Positions 51,554 to 60,069 are shown, counted from the stretch's first letter. The stretch is 64,000 nt of DNA from Streptomyces broussonetiae (GCF_009796285.1 NZ_CP047020.1:4526001-4590000); one strand, 5' to 3'. Notes: a model not told the origin generated them from the sequence alone. A program made the numbers and translations.

Positions 51554-52957
51554 TCAGCGCTGGCCGAGCGACCAGCGCGGGCCCTGCGGGCTGTCCTCGA
51601 TGACCAGGCCCGACTGGCCGAGCTGGTCGCGGATGGCGTCGGCGGTGGCCCAGTCCTTGCGGGCGCGGGCCGACTCGCGCTGGTCCAGGACCAGACGGAC
51701 GAGGCTGTCGACCACGCCGTGCAGGTCTTCGCCACGGCCCGCGTCCTCACCGGCCCAGAACGCGTCCAGCGGGTCGAGGCCGAGGACACCGAGCATGGCC
51801 CGCACCTCGGCGAGCCGGGCGACGGCGGCCTCCTTGTCGTCCGCGGCCAGTGCGCTGTTGCCCTGCCGGACGGTGGTGTGCACGATCGCGAGGGCCTGCG
51901 GGACGCCCAGGTCGTCGTCCATCGCCTCGGCGAAGGCGGGCGGGACCTCGGCGGCCGGCTCGACCGTGCCCCCGGCCTTCTCCACCACGCGCTGCACGAA
52001 GCCCTCGATCCGCGCGAACGCGGACTCGGCCTCGCGCAGGGACTCCTCGCTGTACTCGATCATCGAGCGGTAGTGCGGGGTGCCCAGGTAGTAGCGGAGC
52101 ACGATCGGCCGCCACTGCTTGACCATCTCGCTGACCAGGACCGAATTGCCGAGCGACTTGGACATCTTGTCGCCGGCCATGGTGACCCAGGCGTTGTGCA
52201 CCCAGTACCGGGCGAAGTCGTCGCCGTAGGCCTTGGCCTGGGCGATCTCGTTCTCGTGGTGCGGGAAGATCAGGTCGAGGCCGCCGCCGTGGATGTCGAA
52301 GGCGCTGCCCAGGTACTTGTGCGCCATCGCCGAGCACTCCAGGTGCCAGCCGGGGCGGCCCGGGCCCCACGGGGTCGGCCAGGTCGGCTCGCCCGGCTTG
52401 GCCGACTTCCACATGGCGAAGTCCCGCGGGTCCCGCTTGCCGGTCTCACCCTCGCCGGACGGCTGGAGCAGGTTGTCCAGCTCCTGCCGGGACAGCTGCA
52501 GGTACTGCGGGAAGGACCGCACGTCGAAGTAGACGTTGCCGTCGGCCTCGTACGCGTGCCCGCGCTCGATGAGGCGCTGCATCATCTCGACCATCTCGGG
52601 GATGTGGCCGGTGGCGCGCGGCTCGTACGTCGGCGGCAGGCAGCCGAGCGCGGTGTAGCCGTCGTTGAAGGCGCGCTCGTTCTCGTACCCGATGGACCAC
52701 CACGGGCGGCCCTGTTCGCGGGCCTTGGCGATGATCTTGTCGTCGATGTCCGTGACGTTCCGGATGAACGTCACGTCATAGCCGCGGTACGCGAACCAGC
52801 GGCGCATGATGTCGAAGTTGAGCCCCGAGCGGATGTGCCCGATGTGGGGTGCCGCCTGCACGGTGGCGCCACAGAGGTAGATCGAGACACAACCCGGCTT
52901 GAGCGGGGTGAAGTCACGGATCTGCCGGGCGCTGGTGTCGTACAGGCGAATGGTCAC
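51554..52957 (-). CDS. cysS: Cysteinyl-tRNA synthetase
   Basis: A 467-residue class I aminoacyl-tRNA synthetase charging tRNA-Cys. The zinc/cysteine site starts at CGATVQ with the HIGH-type signature HIGHIR, IRNVTDIDDKII, WHLECSAMA, DIHGGGLDLIFPHHENEIAQ, and KMSKSLGN (about 280). A C-terminal DALR/anticodon part (about 350-467) distinguishes it from the related mycothiol ligase MshC, which is shorter. Start GTG 52957; a GTG directly before it is possible. It lies in the order ispD-ispF-cysS-rlmB. Confidence 0.96.
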   Translation of the reverse strand: MTIRLYDTSARQIRDFTPLKPGCVSIYLCGATVQAAPHIGHIRSGLNFDIMRRWFAYRGYDVTFIRNVTDIDDKIIAKAREQGRPWWSIGYENERAFNDGYTALGCLPPTYEPRATGHIPEMVEMMQRLIERGHAYEADGNVYFDVRSFPQYLQLSRQELDNLLQPSGEGETGKRDPRDFAMWKSAKPGEPTWPTPWGPGRPGWHLECSAMAHKYLGSAFDIHGGGLDLIFPHHENEIAQAKAYGDDFARYWVHNAWVTMAGDKMSKSLGNSVLVSEMVKQWRPIVLRYYLGTPHYRSMIEYSEESLREAESAFARIEGFVQRVVEKAGGTVEPAAEVPPAFAEAMDDDLGVPQALAIVHTTVRQGNSALAADDKEAAVARLAEVRAMLGVLGLDPLDAFWAGEDAGRGEDLHGVVDSLVRLVLDQRESARARKDWATADAIRDQLGQSGLVIEDSPQGPRWSLGQR

Positions 52958-53016
52958 CACTCCAGGGTAGTGGGCGCGAGAGGGTGCCTCACGCCCTTCC
53001 CCGCGTTGCCGCCGCC

Positions 53017-53427
53017 TCAGAGCGGCCCCTGCCCGACGACCTTGCGCGGACGCACCCGCACGACCACCCGCGCGGCGTCGTCCTTCGAGGCCGGGTTGAA
53101 GTCCGCGTACTGCTTGCCGGTGTACTTCATGCTCAGTTCGTCGATGAGTTCCGGGGCGCCCTCGGTGGTCAGTTCGGCTGTGCCGCGGATCTCGGCGTAC
53201 GCGTAGGGCTGCTCGGGGGGCGAGACGACGATCGTCACCCGCGGGTCGTGCCGCAGGTTCTTGTACTTGCGCCGGTCGACCGTCGTGGAGAAGAGGATGT
53301 CGTCGCCGTCCCGCTTCACCCAGACCGGGGACATCTGCGGGCTGCCGTCGGGCTGGAGGGTGCCGACGACGATGAACACCTTCTGGTCGAGCAGGGCCTT
53401 GAGGTCCTCGGACAGGGCGGCGGACAT
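53017..53427 (-). CDS. PPOX-class F420/flavin-dependent protein
   Basis: A 136-residue split-barrel protein of the pyridoxamine-phosphate-oxidase-like superfamily, PPOX class (often F420-binding in actinobacteria). LLDQKVFIVVGTLQPDGSPQ start, PVWVKRDGDDILFSTT, KYKNLRHDPRVTIVV, and YAEIRGTAEL are typical. The ATG at 53427 follows a perfect GGAGG; an upstream in-frame start would add a disordered stretch. Substrate unknown. Confidence 0.9.
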   Translation of the reverse strand: MSAALSEDLKALLDQKVFIVVGTLQPDGSPQMSPVWVKRDGDDILFSTTVDRRKYKNLRHDPRVTIVVSPPEQPYAYAEIRGTAELTTEGAPELIDELSMKYTGKQYADFNPASKDDAARVVVRVRPRKVVGQGPL

Positions 53428-53563
53428 GGGTACCTCCGGAAAAGCCGTGGTCGACGGTGACTCGGGAGACTCTCCGGGTACCCTCGCACGCTCCCGGCTC
53501 CCCCGCACCGGGAACGCGCCGTCGACCCGTACGCCGATCAGCCCGGCCGCCCGTCGATCCGCC

Positions 53564-53603
53564 GACCCGTCGGTCCGTCCGCCCGGGGACCCGTCGGTCC
53601 GTC
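53564..53603. repeat. Two 16-bp direct repeats
   Basis: GACCCGTCGGTCCGTC occurs at 53564-53579 and 53588-53603 (24-bp period), within a CCGTC-rich stretch between ispF and the PPOX gene. Probably simple local duplication. Confidence 0.7.
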
Positions 53604-54099
53604 AGCCCGTCCGCACCACCAGTGCCGTGGCGATCGCCATCAGCCCCTCCTCGCGCCCCGGGAAGCCGAGGCCGTCCGTCGTGGCGCCGGAGACGGAGAC
53701 GGGGGCGCCGGCCGCCTCGGAGAGGACCTTCTGGGCCTCGTCCCGGCGCTTGCCGATCTTCGGGCGGGGACCGACGACCTGGACGGCGATGTTGCCGATG
53801 CCGAAACCCGCCTCGCGGACCAGGCGGGCCGCCTCCGTCAGCAGGGTCACGCCCGAGGCGCCGGACCACTCCGGGCGCCCGGTACCGAAGTGCTGCCCCA
53901 GGTCACCGAGGCCGGCGGCGGAGAAGAGCGCGTTGCAGGCCGCGTGCGCGACGACGTCCGCGTCGGAGTGGCCGGCCAGCCCCGGCCCCTCGCCCTCCCA
54001 CTTCAGGCCCGCGCACCACAGCTCGCGGCCCTCCTCGAAGGCGTGGATGTCGGTGCCGATGCCGACCTGGGGGAGCATCGGGGGCTGCTCAGAAGCCAT
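53602..54099 (-). CDS. ispF: 2-C-methyl-D-erythritol 2,4-cyclodiphosphate synthase
   Basis: A 165-residue enzyme of the MEP isoprenoid pathway forming the cyclic diphosphate from CDP-ME-2-phosphate. Zinc ligands in GIGTDIHAF (Asp, His) and the downstream GHSDADVVAHAACNALF (His) are present, with GLGDLGQHF, and the C-terminal CDP-binding SVSGATTDGLGFPGREEGL. Usual length. It overlaps the end of ispD by 11 bp, so both are made from one mRNA. Confidence 0.97.
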   Translation of the reverse strand: MASEQPPMLPQVGIGTDIHAFEEGRELWCAGLKWEGEGPGLAGHSDADVVAHAACNALFSAAGLGDLGQHFGTGRPEWSGASGVTLLTEAARLVREAGFGIGNIAVQVVGPRPKIGKRRDEAQKVLSEAAGAPVSVSGATTDGLGFPGREEGLMAIATALVVRTG

Positions 54100-54841
54100 C
54101 GTTCAGCCTCCTGCGGGCCAGGACCGCCTCGGCGAGGACGAGGTCGAGGGGGCGGGTGACCTTGAAGGCCTCCTCGTGGCCGGGGACGGTCACGACACGC
54201 AGGCCGAGCTGCTCGACCATGCTTGCGTCGTCCGTCACGTCGTCGGTGACGGTCTCGTGCGCACGGACCAGGGTCGCGCGGTCGAAGCCCTGCGGCGTCT
54301 GGACCGCGCGCAGGCGGGCCCGCTCGGGCGTGGCGACGACCGGTTCCGGGGTGCCGGCGACGGTCGCGGGCTCGACCTCCTTGACGGTGTCGGCCAGCGG
54401 CAGCGCGGGTACGACGGCGGGCGCGCCCTCGCGCACGGCCTCGATGACCGCGTCGACCGTGTCGACCGGCACGAGCGGGCGGGCCGCGTCGTGCACGAGG
54501 ACGACGCCGTACTCCGGGGGCAGCGCGTCCAGACCGAGCCTGACCGATTCCTGGCGGGTCTCTCCGCCGGGTACGACCAGGAAGTCCGTGCGCTCGGGCA
54601 GCGCGTGCGCGTCGAGCAGGGACTTGACCTCGGCGGCGCCTTCGGAGGGCGCGACGACGATCACCAGGGAGACATGGCGGGACGCGGCGAGTGCCCGGAC
54701 GGCGTGGATGAGCATGGGCGTGCCGCTCAGCGCGCGCAGCGCCTTGGGGGCGCCCGGGCCGAGGCGTACGCCCCGGCCGGCGGCGGGAATCACGGCGGCG
54801 ACGGGGGTCTGCGCAGGTGAGGGGCGCGATTCGTCAGACAT
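54089..54841 (-). CDS. ispD: 2-C-methyl-D-erythritol 4-phosphate cytidylyltransferase
   Basis: A 250-residue enzyme coupling CTP and MEP in isoprenoid synthesis. N-terminal VAAVIPAAGRGVRLGPGAPK (CTP loop), VPGGETRQESVRLGL, VHDAARPLV (catalytic/metal site) and DDASMVEQLGLRV are present. The C-terminal residues overlap ispF by 11 bp. Upstream lies carD on the same strand after a 315-bp gap. Confidence 0.96.
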   Translation of the reverse strand: MSDESRPSPAQTPVAAVIPAAGRGVRLGPGAPKALRALSGTPMLIHAVRALAASRHVSLVIVVAPSEGAAEVKSLLDAHALPERTDFLVVPGGETRQESVRLGLDALPPEYGVVLVHDAARPLVPVDTVDAVIEAVREGAPAVVPALPLADTVKEVEPATVAGTPEPVVATPERARLRAVQTPQGFDRATLVRAHETVTDDVTDDASMVEQLGLRVVTVPGHEEAFKVTRPLDLVLAEAVLARRRLNDGF

Positions 54842-55156
54842 CGGTTCCTGTCAGGTTTGTGTGCTCGACCTAGGTGGGTATGGCCTGGAGGAGTGCCGGG
54901 CGCGACGCCCTTGACCGGACCCTTCCGTGACCCTGGTCGAGGCCATCAGCCCGGTACACCAAGTATCGGGGGGCTTTCTTCTCAGAAGTTCCCCGACCGA
55001 CGCTGCGCGGGGACGAAGCGGGTATGAACATGCCGCAGCGCCCGGCGACGGGATCCGACAGAGTCAGTGTCGAATCCGTGTCATCGGGCACCGCGGCATT
55101 TCACTGTGCTGAGCGTGCTGCGCGAGCCGGAGGCGAGGGATCGCCGCCGTGGCGCG
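54842..55156. other. Gene-free stretch between carD and ispD
   Basis: About 315 bp. A 73-codon frame on the minus strand (54870-55091) has no ribosome binding site and no recognisable sequence, so I do not call it. The ispD promoter or the end of the carD transcript must lie here. Confidence 0.5.
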
Positions 55157-55639
55157 TCAGGAGGCGAGCACCTCGTCGAGCAGGGCCTCTGCCTTGTCCT
55201 CGTTCGTGTTCTCCGCGAGGGCCAGCTCGCTCACCAGGATCTGGCGGGCCTTGGCGAGCATGCGCTTCTCACCGGCGGACAGTCCGCGCTCGCGCTCGCG
55301 ACGCCACAGGTCACGCACGACTTCGGCGACCTTGATGACATCGCCGGAGGCGAGCTTCTCCAGGTTTGCCTTGTAGCGACGGGACCAGTTCGTGGGCTCC
55401 TCGGCGTACGGTGCACGCAGCACCTCGAAGACCCGGTCCAGCCCGTCCTGACCGACCACATCACGTACGCCCACGAACTCAGCATTGTCCGCTGGCACAC
55501 GTACCGTCAGGTCACCCTGGGCGACCTTCAGCACCAAGTAGGTCTTGTCCACGCCTTTGATCTGGCGAGTTTCGATGGCCTCGATCAGCGCGGCCCCGTG
55601 ATGGGGATAGACCACGGTGTCGCCAACCTTGAACGTCAT
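55157..55639 (-). CDS. carD: CarD-family RNA polymerase-binding regulator
   Basis: A 160-residue essential-type regulator that binds the RNA polymerase beta subunit and stabilises open complexes at promoters. N-terminal Tudor-like RNAP-interaction domain (MTFKVGDTVVYPHHGAALIE ... GDLTVRVP), then a helical DNA-binding part containing the conserved Trp region (PTNWSRRYKANLEKL) and KRMLAKARQILVSELAL. Full length. GGAAGGGG precedes the ATG. Confidence 0.97.
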   Translation of the reverse strand: MTFKVGDTVVYPHHGAALIEAIETRQIKGVDKTYLVLKVAQGDLTVRVPADNAEFVGVRDVVGQDGLDRVFEVLRAPYAEEPTNWSRRYKANLEKLASGDVIKVAEVVRDLWRRERERGLSAGEKRMLAKARQILVSELALAENTNEDKAEALLDEVLAS

Positions 55640-55913
55640 GTGACAGGTACCCCTTCCGTGGCTATCCAGGGTAACACGGATACGGCGTCTTCTGAATGGC
55701 GTTTTCGCAGGTCAGGGCATATCTCGGGGCTTGACAACAGCAACAGGAACGTGCTTCGAGGGCCCTGCACAAGCGGGTATTCGCAGGTCGGAGGGGCTCT
55801 TCGGGCGGAGGGAAACGCGTACGTTACACACTCCGGGCGCCCCCTCCAAGTGGCTTAACGTCCCGATTTGTCCCGTTCCAAGCGTACGACTTCCGCTACT
55901 CCGTTCGGTGCCG

Positions 55914-55955
55914 GGAGGCGGATCCGGAGGCGGATCCGGAGGCGGATCCGGAGGG
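55914..55955. repeat. 12-bp tandem repeat, 3.5 copies
   Basis: GGAGGCGGATCC is repeated exactly three times (55914-55949), followed by GGAGGG. It is a perfect microsatellite-like array in non-coding DNA, about 275 bp upstream of the carD start. Confidence 0.92.
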
Positions 55956-56121
55956 CATGCGACACGAATCCGGAATTGATCAACGGTTGCCGGAGGGTGC
56001 TCGGTGATCAATATCGAGGGCGGTCAACCGAGACGGTCTTCGAAGCCCTCATCGACAGCTCGCGCATTCCTTCACGGAAATTTTGCGCGCGGTTATGTGA
56101 ATGACGGACGAGCGCTCGGCA

Positions 56122-56141
56122 AAGTGACTCAAGAGTCACTT
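56122..56141. promoter_or_regulatory. 20-bp perfect palindrome, BldD-like box
   Basis: AAGTGACTC-AA-GAGTCACTT has perfect 9-bp arms. It shares GTGACTCAAG with the palindrome upstream of cdgB, and its halves fit TnACnC/GnGTnA, the half-sites of the BldD consensus, though with a 2-nt centre. It is 173 bp upstream of the lipoprotein start and probably the operator of a dimeric regulator. Confidence 0.55.
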
Positions 56142-56313
56142 GTGGCTGGAGTGACGAGAGTGGGGCAGTACCCCCAGCCGGAGGGAAGCCGGACGCTTGG
56201 GGAGGGTCGGGTGTGGTGGCGTGGGAACGGCTCGGTAACCTAAGGCCGCTGACAGACACTTAGGGTGGCTTTACAAGAGGAGCCGCCCGTGCGTTCAAGG
56301 AGTTGCCGCCGCC

Positions 56314-57009
56314 GTGAGCAGCAGCCTTCGACGCGGCGCCCTCGCCGCTTCCGCCATCGTCTTCTCGATCGCCTCGCTGGCCGCCTGCGGTGCCGGCAAC
56401 GACTCACAGACGCTGGAGATCAAGCCGGACAACGCAGCCACCAAGGTCGGCAACATCAAGGTCCAGAACGCGCTGATCATCACGCAGCCCGATCTGCAGT
56501 CGACCGGGCCGGCCGTGGTCTCCGCGACCCTGTTCAACCAGGGCGCCAGTGACGAGACCCTGCAGTCGATCTCCCTGCCGGGCACCAGCTCGACGGTCAC
56601 GCTGACCCCCGCCAAGGGCCAGAGCCTGACGGTCCCGGCGCACGGCTCCCTGATCCTCGGCGGCCAGGGCAACGCCTCCGCGGAACTGCCCAACGGGCGG
56701 TCGGCGGTCATGGACGGCAACGTCCAGAAGCTCACCTTCACCTTCAGCACGACCGGCGCCGTGAGCCTGGACTCCTTCGTGGTCCCGGCCACCAGCTACT
56801 TCGACAAGTGGGGCCCGAGCCAGATCCCGTCCGCCCCGGCGACCCCGACCGGCGCCCCGGGCGCGTCCGCCTCCAGCAGCGGCAAGCCGGCCAAGCACAC
56901 CGGCAAGGGCAAGGGCGGCAAGGCGACCCCGTCGTCCACCGCGAGCGGGTCCGCGTCCACCGGAGCGACCCCGACCGACTCGGCGTCCCAGTCGGTCGCC
57001 GGTCACTGA
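56314..57009 (+). CDS. Exported lipoprotein, copper-chaperone-like beta domain
   Basis: A 231-residue lipoprotein. Signal sequence with lipobox SLAAC (Cys about 25), then a beta-sandwich-like region (VGNIKVQNALIITQ ... VVSATLFNQGASDETL ... VPAHGSLILGG). This resembles the PCu(A)C/DUF461 copper chaperone fold but lacks the usual Met/His metal ligands. The last about 60 residues are a Lys/Ser/Thr-rich tail. GTG 56314 follows AAGGAG. It converges with phoP. Confidence 0.78.
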   Translation: MSSSLRRGALAASAIVFSIASLAACGAGNDSQTLEIKPDNAATKVGNIKVQNALIITQPDLQSTGPAVVSATLFNQGASDETLQSISLPGTSSTVTLTPAKGQSLTVPAHGSLILGGQGNASAELPNGRSAVMDGNVQKLTFTFSTTGAVSLDSFVVPATSYFDKWGPSQIPSAPATPTGAPGASASSSGKPAKHTGKGKGGKATPSSTASGSASTGATPTDSASQSVAGH

Positions 57010-57025
57010 CCCTCCCCGCCACGCA

Positions 57026-57061
57026 CGAAGGGCGGCACCCCCGCGGGGGTGCCGCCCTTCG
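57026..57061. terminator. Bidirectional terminator between lipoprotein gene and phoP
   Basis: A 17-bp perfect stem (CGAAGGGCGGCACCCCC / GGGGGTGCCGCCCTTCG) with a 2-nt loop, between two converging genes. Confidence 0.92.
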
Positions 57062-57100
57062 CCGTACGGCCGGTCCGCGTGGTCCACGCGGCGGGTCGGT

Positions 57101-57781
57101 CTACGGCTCGAACTTGTAGCCCAGGCCGCGGACCGTCACCAGGTAGCGCGGCGCCCCCGGGTCGGGCTCGATCTTGGCGCGCAGGCGCTTGACGTGGACG
57201 TCGAGGGTCTTGGTGTCGCCCACGTAGTCGGCACCCCAGACGCGGTCGATCAGCTGCATACGGGTCAGGACGCGGCCGGCGTTGCGCAGGAGCATCTCGA
57301 GCAGGTCGAACTCCTTTAGCGGGAGGTCGACCTTGGAGCCGGCCACCGTCACCACGTGGCGGTCGACGTCCATGCGGACCGGGCCGGCCTCCAGCGCGGC
57401 CGGGGTGACCTCCTCCGGCTCACCGCGGCGGCGCAGCACGGCGCGGATGCGGGCGACCAGCTCGCGCGAGGAGAAGGGCTTGGTGACATAGTCGTCGGCT
57501 CCTATCTCCAGGCCGACGACCTTGTCGATCTCGCTGTCCTTCGCGGTCACCATGATCACGGGGACGTTGGAGCGGCCGCGCAGCTGGCGGCACACCTCCG
57601 TGCCGGGCAGACCCGGCAGCATCAGGTCGAGGAGGACGAGGTCGGCGCCGTTGCGCTCGAACTCGTCGAGTCCGTCGGGCCCTGTGGCCGCGACGGCGAC
57701 CTCGAAGCCCTCCTTGCGGAGCATGTACGACAGGGCGTCGGAGAAGGACTCCTCGTCCTCGACGACGAGCACTCGGGTCAC
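57101..57781 (-). CDS. phoP: Phosphate response regulator PhoP
   Basis: A 226-residue OmpR-type response regulator, the master regulator of phosphate starvation and a repressor/activator of antibiotic genes in Streptomyces. Receiver domain 1-120 with the acidic pocket VEDEE, phosphorylated Asp52 in LLDLMLPG, and switch Lys in VTKPFSSREL. A winged-helix DNA-binding domain (about 130-226: LPLKEFDLLEMLLRN, TKTLDVHVKRLRAKIE, VRGLGYKF) follows. Start GTG 57781 overlaps the phoR stop by 4 bp (GTGA), so the two are co-translated. Confidence 0.96.
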   Translation of the reverse strand: MTRVLVVEDEESFSDALSYMLRKEGFEVAVAATGPDGLDEFERNGADLVLLDLMLPGLPGTEVCRQLRGRSNVPVIMVTAKDSEIDKVVGLEIGADDYVTKPFSSRELVARIRAVLRRRGEPEEVTPAALEAGPVRMDVDRHVVTVAGSKVDLPLKEFDLLEMLLRNAGRVLTRMQLIDRVWGADYVGDTKTLDVHVKRLRAKIEPDPGAPRYLVTVRGLGYKFEP

Positions 57782-59028
57782 GGAAGGACCTCCGGGGCGG
57801 GAAGCGGTTCGTACGGGGATGAGTCGGTGGTGCCCGCCTCTTCGTCGAGGTCGGGGTGCTGGCCGGTGCGGTCGCGGGCCGCGGCCGCCTCCGGCAGTCT
57901 GAGGGTGAAGGTGGAGCCCTGGCCTTCGGCGCTCCAGACCGTGACCTCCCCGCCGTGCGAGGCGACCACGTGCTTGACGATCGCGAGACCCAGACCGGTG
58001 CCCCCGGTGGCCCGCGAGCGGGCCGGGTCGACGCGGTAGAAGCGCTCGAAGACGCGCTCCTTGTCCTTCTCGGAGATGCCGATGCCCTGGTCCGTGACGG
58101 CGAGTTCGATCATGTCGCCACCGGGTGCGGAGACCCGGCGGGCGGCTATGCCGACACGGGTGCGGGCCGGGGAGTAGTTCACGGCGTTCTCGACGAGGTT
58201 GCCGAGGGCGGCGGCCAGCTGGCCGCGGTTGCCCCAGACGTGCAGATCGGCCGTACCACCGGCAGCCATGGTGATCTGTTTGGTACCGGCCTGGTGGCGG
58301 CAGCGGTCGACGGCCTCGGCGACGAGTTCGTCCACGCGGACGGGCTCCGCGTCTTCGAGAGGGTCGTCGTTCTGCACGCGCGACAGGTCGATGAGTTCCT
58401 GGACCAGGTTGGTCAGCCGGGTGGCCTCGATCTGCATGCGGCCGGCGAAGCGCTGGACCGCCTCGGGATCGTCGGAGGCGTCCATGACCGCCTCGGAGAG
58501 CAGCGACAGCGCGCCGACGGGCGTCTTCAGCTCATGGCTGACGTTCGCCACGAAGTCGCGCCGTACGGCCTCGATCCGTCGGGCCTCGGTGAGGTCCTCG
58601 ACCAGCAGCAGAACCAGTCGGGATCCGAGCGGGGCCACGCGCGCGGAGACGGCGAGCGCCTCGCCGCGTCCGGTGCCGCGCCGCGGCAGGTCCAGCTCGA
58701 CCTGGCGTATCTCACCGTCCCTTCTGGTGTCCCGGGTCATCTGCAGCATGGGCTCGACGGCCAGCTTGCCGCCGCGCACCAGTCCGAGGGCGTAGGCGGC
58801 CGAGCTGGCCTTGACAACGGCGTCGGCCTCGTCGAGAACGACGGCCGAGGAGCGGAGCACGGACAGCACTGTGTCCACGCCCGGCGGGAGTACGGGATCG
58901 GTGTGCAAGGAAGTCCTGGTGGGTCGCTTCTGGTCGCGTTCGCTCCAGCGGAACGCCAGCATGGCGATGACACCGGTGGCTACCCCGGCGATCGCTGCCG
59001 CTGCGGCGACCGCCGCGTTCACGTCCAT
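57778..59028 (-). CDS. phoR: Phosphate sensor histidine kinase PhoR
   Basis: A 416-residue membrane kinase that phosphorylates PhoP when phosphate is scarce. One N-terminal transmembrane helix (about 3-25, AAVAAAAAIAGVATGVIAML), a PAS-like sensor region (about 50-150), the H-box NVSHELKTPVGAL, then HATPase motifs (N box LVENAVNYS, G1 VTDQGIGI, F box FERFYRV, G2 GGTGLGLAIVKH). Mono-spanning topology is as described for Streptomyces PhoR. It is divergent from phoU with a PHO box between them. Confidence 0.96.
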   Translation of the reverse strand: MDVNAAVAAAAAIAGVATGVIAMLAFRWSERDQKRPTRTSLHTDPVLPPGVDTVLSVLRSSAVVLDEADAVVKASSAAYALGLVRGGKLAVEPMLQMTRDTRRDGEIRQVELDLPRRGTGRGEALAVSARVAPLGSRLVLLLVEDLTEARRIEAVRRDFVANVSHELKTPVGALSLLSEAVMDASDDPEAVQRFAGRMQIEATRLTNLVQELIDLSRVQNDDPLEDAEPVRVDELVAEAVDRCRHQAGTKQITMAAGGTADLHVWGNRGQLAAALGNLVENAVNYSPARTRVGIAARRVSAPGGDMIELAVTDQGIGISEKDKERVFERFYRVDPARSRATGGTGLGLAIVKHVVASHGGEVTVWSAEGQGSTFTLRLPEAAAARDRTGQHPDLDEEAGTTDSSPYEPLPAPEVLP

Positions 59029-59101
59029 GCATCCAGGTTAAGCAGGGCGTACGACATGACCACAGCCGTCCGGGTGCGACCTCGAACACTCGTCGCCCAG
59101 A

Positions 59102-59134
59102 GTTCACCTTGGAGCCAGCATTGATTCATTTGTG
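59102..59134. promoter_or_regulatory. PHO box between phoRP and phoU
   Basis: Three 11-nt direct-repeat units can be read: GTTCACCTTGG, AGCCAGCATTG, ATTCATTTGTG. The first matches the PhoP unit GTTCACC exactly; the other two are degenerate. PhoP is known to bind the phoU-phoRP intergenic region in Streptomyces, giving autoregulation. Confidence 0.8.
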
Positions 59135-59294
59135 GTGGCAGAAACGGACGCGTACGGGCCACACGGTGAGAGCGTGGGAACCGCACCGCCGGTTTTCGCC
59201 ACCGGACCACCGGGGCGTCCGGTGTCGACCGGTTGTCGACGGGTGTCACAGCCCCGGAACCCACAAGAACACGCACGTAGGAGAGGGAACCCTG

Positions 59295-59984
59295 ATGCGG
59301 GACGCGTACCACGAGGAACTTGACTCGATCGGCGACGGTCTGGTGGAGATGACCCGGCTGGTCGGGTCGGCGATCGGGCGCGCCACGACCGCCATCCTGG
59401 ACGCCGACCTGAAGCTCGCCGAGAGCGTGATCGAGGCGGACCAGAAGGTCGACGAACTCCAGCACGACCTGGAGGCGCGCGCGATAGCCCTGCTGGCCCG
59501 GCAGCAGCCGGTGGCCACGGACCTGCGGATCGTCGTCACCTCGCTCCGTATGTCCGCCGACCTGGAGCGCTCCGGCGACCTCGCCCAGCACGTGGCGAAG
59601 CTGGCCCGGCTGCGCTTCCCCGAGCGCGCGGTCCCCCAGGACCTGCACGCCACGATCCTGGAGATGGGCCAGCTTGCGCAGCGCCTGATGGCGAAGGCGG
59701 CCGAGGTGATCATCACGAAGGACGTCGACCTCGCGATGCAGCTGGAGCAGGACGACGACGAGATGGACCAGCTGCACCGCACGCTCTTCCAGCACCTGAT
59801 CGACGACCGCTGGAAGCACGGCATCGAGACGGCCGTCGACGTCACCCTCCTCGGCCGCTACTACGAGCGCTACGCCGACCACGCCGTGGCCGTCGCCAAG
59901 CGCGTGGTCTACCTGGTCACGGGCGAGCACGCGGACGAGCTGCAGGCCGACATCCAGCCGGTGACGGGGGTCGAGGGGGCCTGA
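59295..59984 (+). CDS. phoU: Phosphate signalling protein PhoU
   Basis: A 229-residue all-helical protein of two similar three-helix bundles. It modulates PhoR activity and phosphate import in response to phosphate. Metal-binding E(D)xxxD motifs appear in LRMSADLERSGDLAQHV and LGRYYERYADHAVAVAKRV. MRDAYHEELDSIGDGLVEM is the usual start, preceded by AGGAGAGGG. Divergent from phoRP with the PHO box in between. Confidence 0.97.
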   Translation: MRDAYHEELDSIGDGLVEMTRLVGSAIGRATTAILDADLKLAESVIEADQKVDELQHDLEARAIALLARQQPVATDLRIVVTSLRMSADLERSGDLAQHVAKLARLRFPERAVPQDLHATILEMGQLAQRLMAKAAEVIITKDVDLAMQLEQDDDEMDQLHRTLFQHLIDDRWKHGIETAVDVTLLGRYYERYADHAVAVAKRVVYLVTGEHADELQADIQPVTGVEGA

Positions 59985-59985
59985 T

Positions 59986-60069
59986 CCCGGGTCTGACTCC
60001 GGGACCGGCTTCGGCCCGGCTTCGGGTCTGGTTTCGGGACCGACTTCGGCCTTCGGGTCTGGTTTCGGG
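59986..60069. repeat. Degenerate tandem repeats after phoU
   Basis: CTTCGGGTCTGGTTTCGGG occurs exactly at 60020-60038 and 60051-60069 (31-bp period), with partial copies before. Non-coding, directly downstream of phoU. Confidence 0.82.

Larger units (their letters stand above)
55640..56313. other. 674-bp intergenic region between carD and a lipoprotein gene
   Basis: A divergent control region, less GC-rich at its right half. It holds the carD promoter, a three-unit 12-bp tandem repeat (55914-55955) and a 20-bp palindrome (56122-56141). Frames across the tandem repeat would encode Gly-Gly-Gly-Ser or Pro-Pro-Asp runs and look artefactual. Confidence 0.55.

Noticed and set aside
51554..52957. 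cysS as the mycothiol ligase mshC
   Set aside because: The length (467 aa) and the C-terminal anticodon-binding part fit cysteinyl-tRNA synthetase; MshC is shorter, and the genomic context ispD-ispF-cysS-rlmB fits cysS.
54870..55091. 73-codon minus-strand frame between carD and ispD
   Set aside because: No ribosome binding site, no recognisable sequence and unusual composition; left as a gene-free stretch.
55731..55979. Small plus-strand frame ending in Gly-Gly-Gly-Ser repeats
   Set aside because: The repeats come from the 12-bp DNA array; there is no ribosome binding site and the rest resembles nothing.
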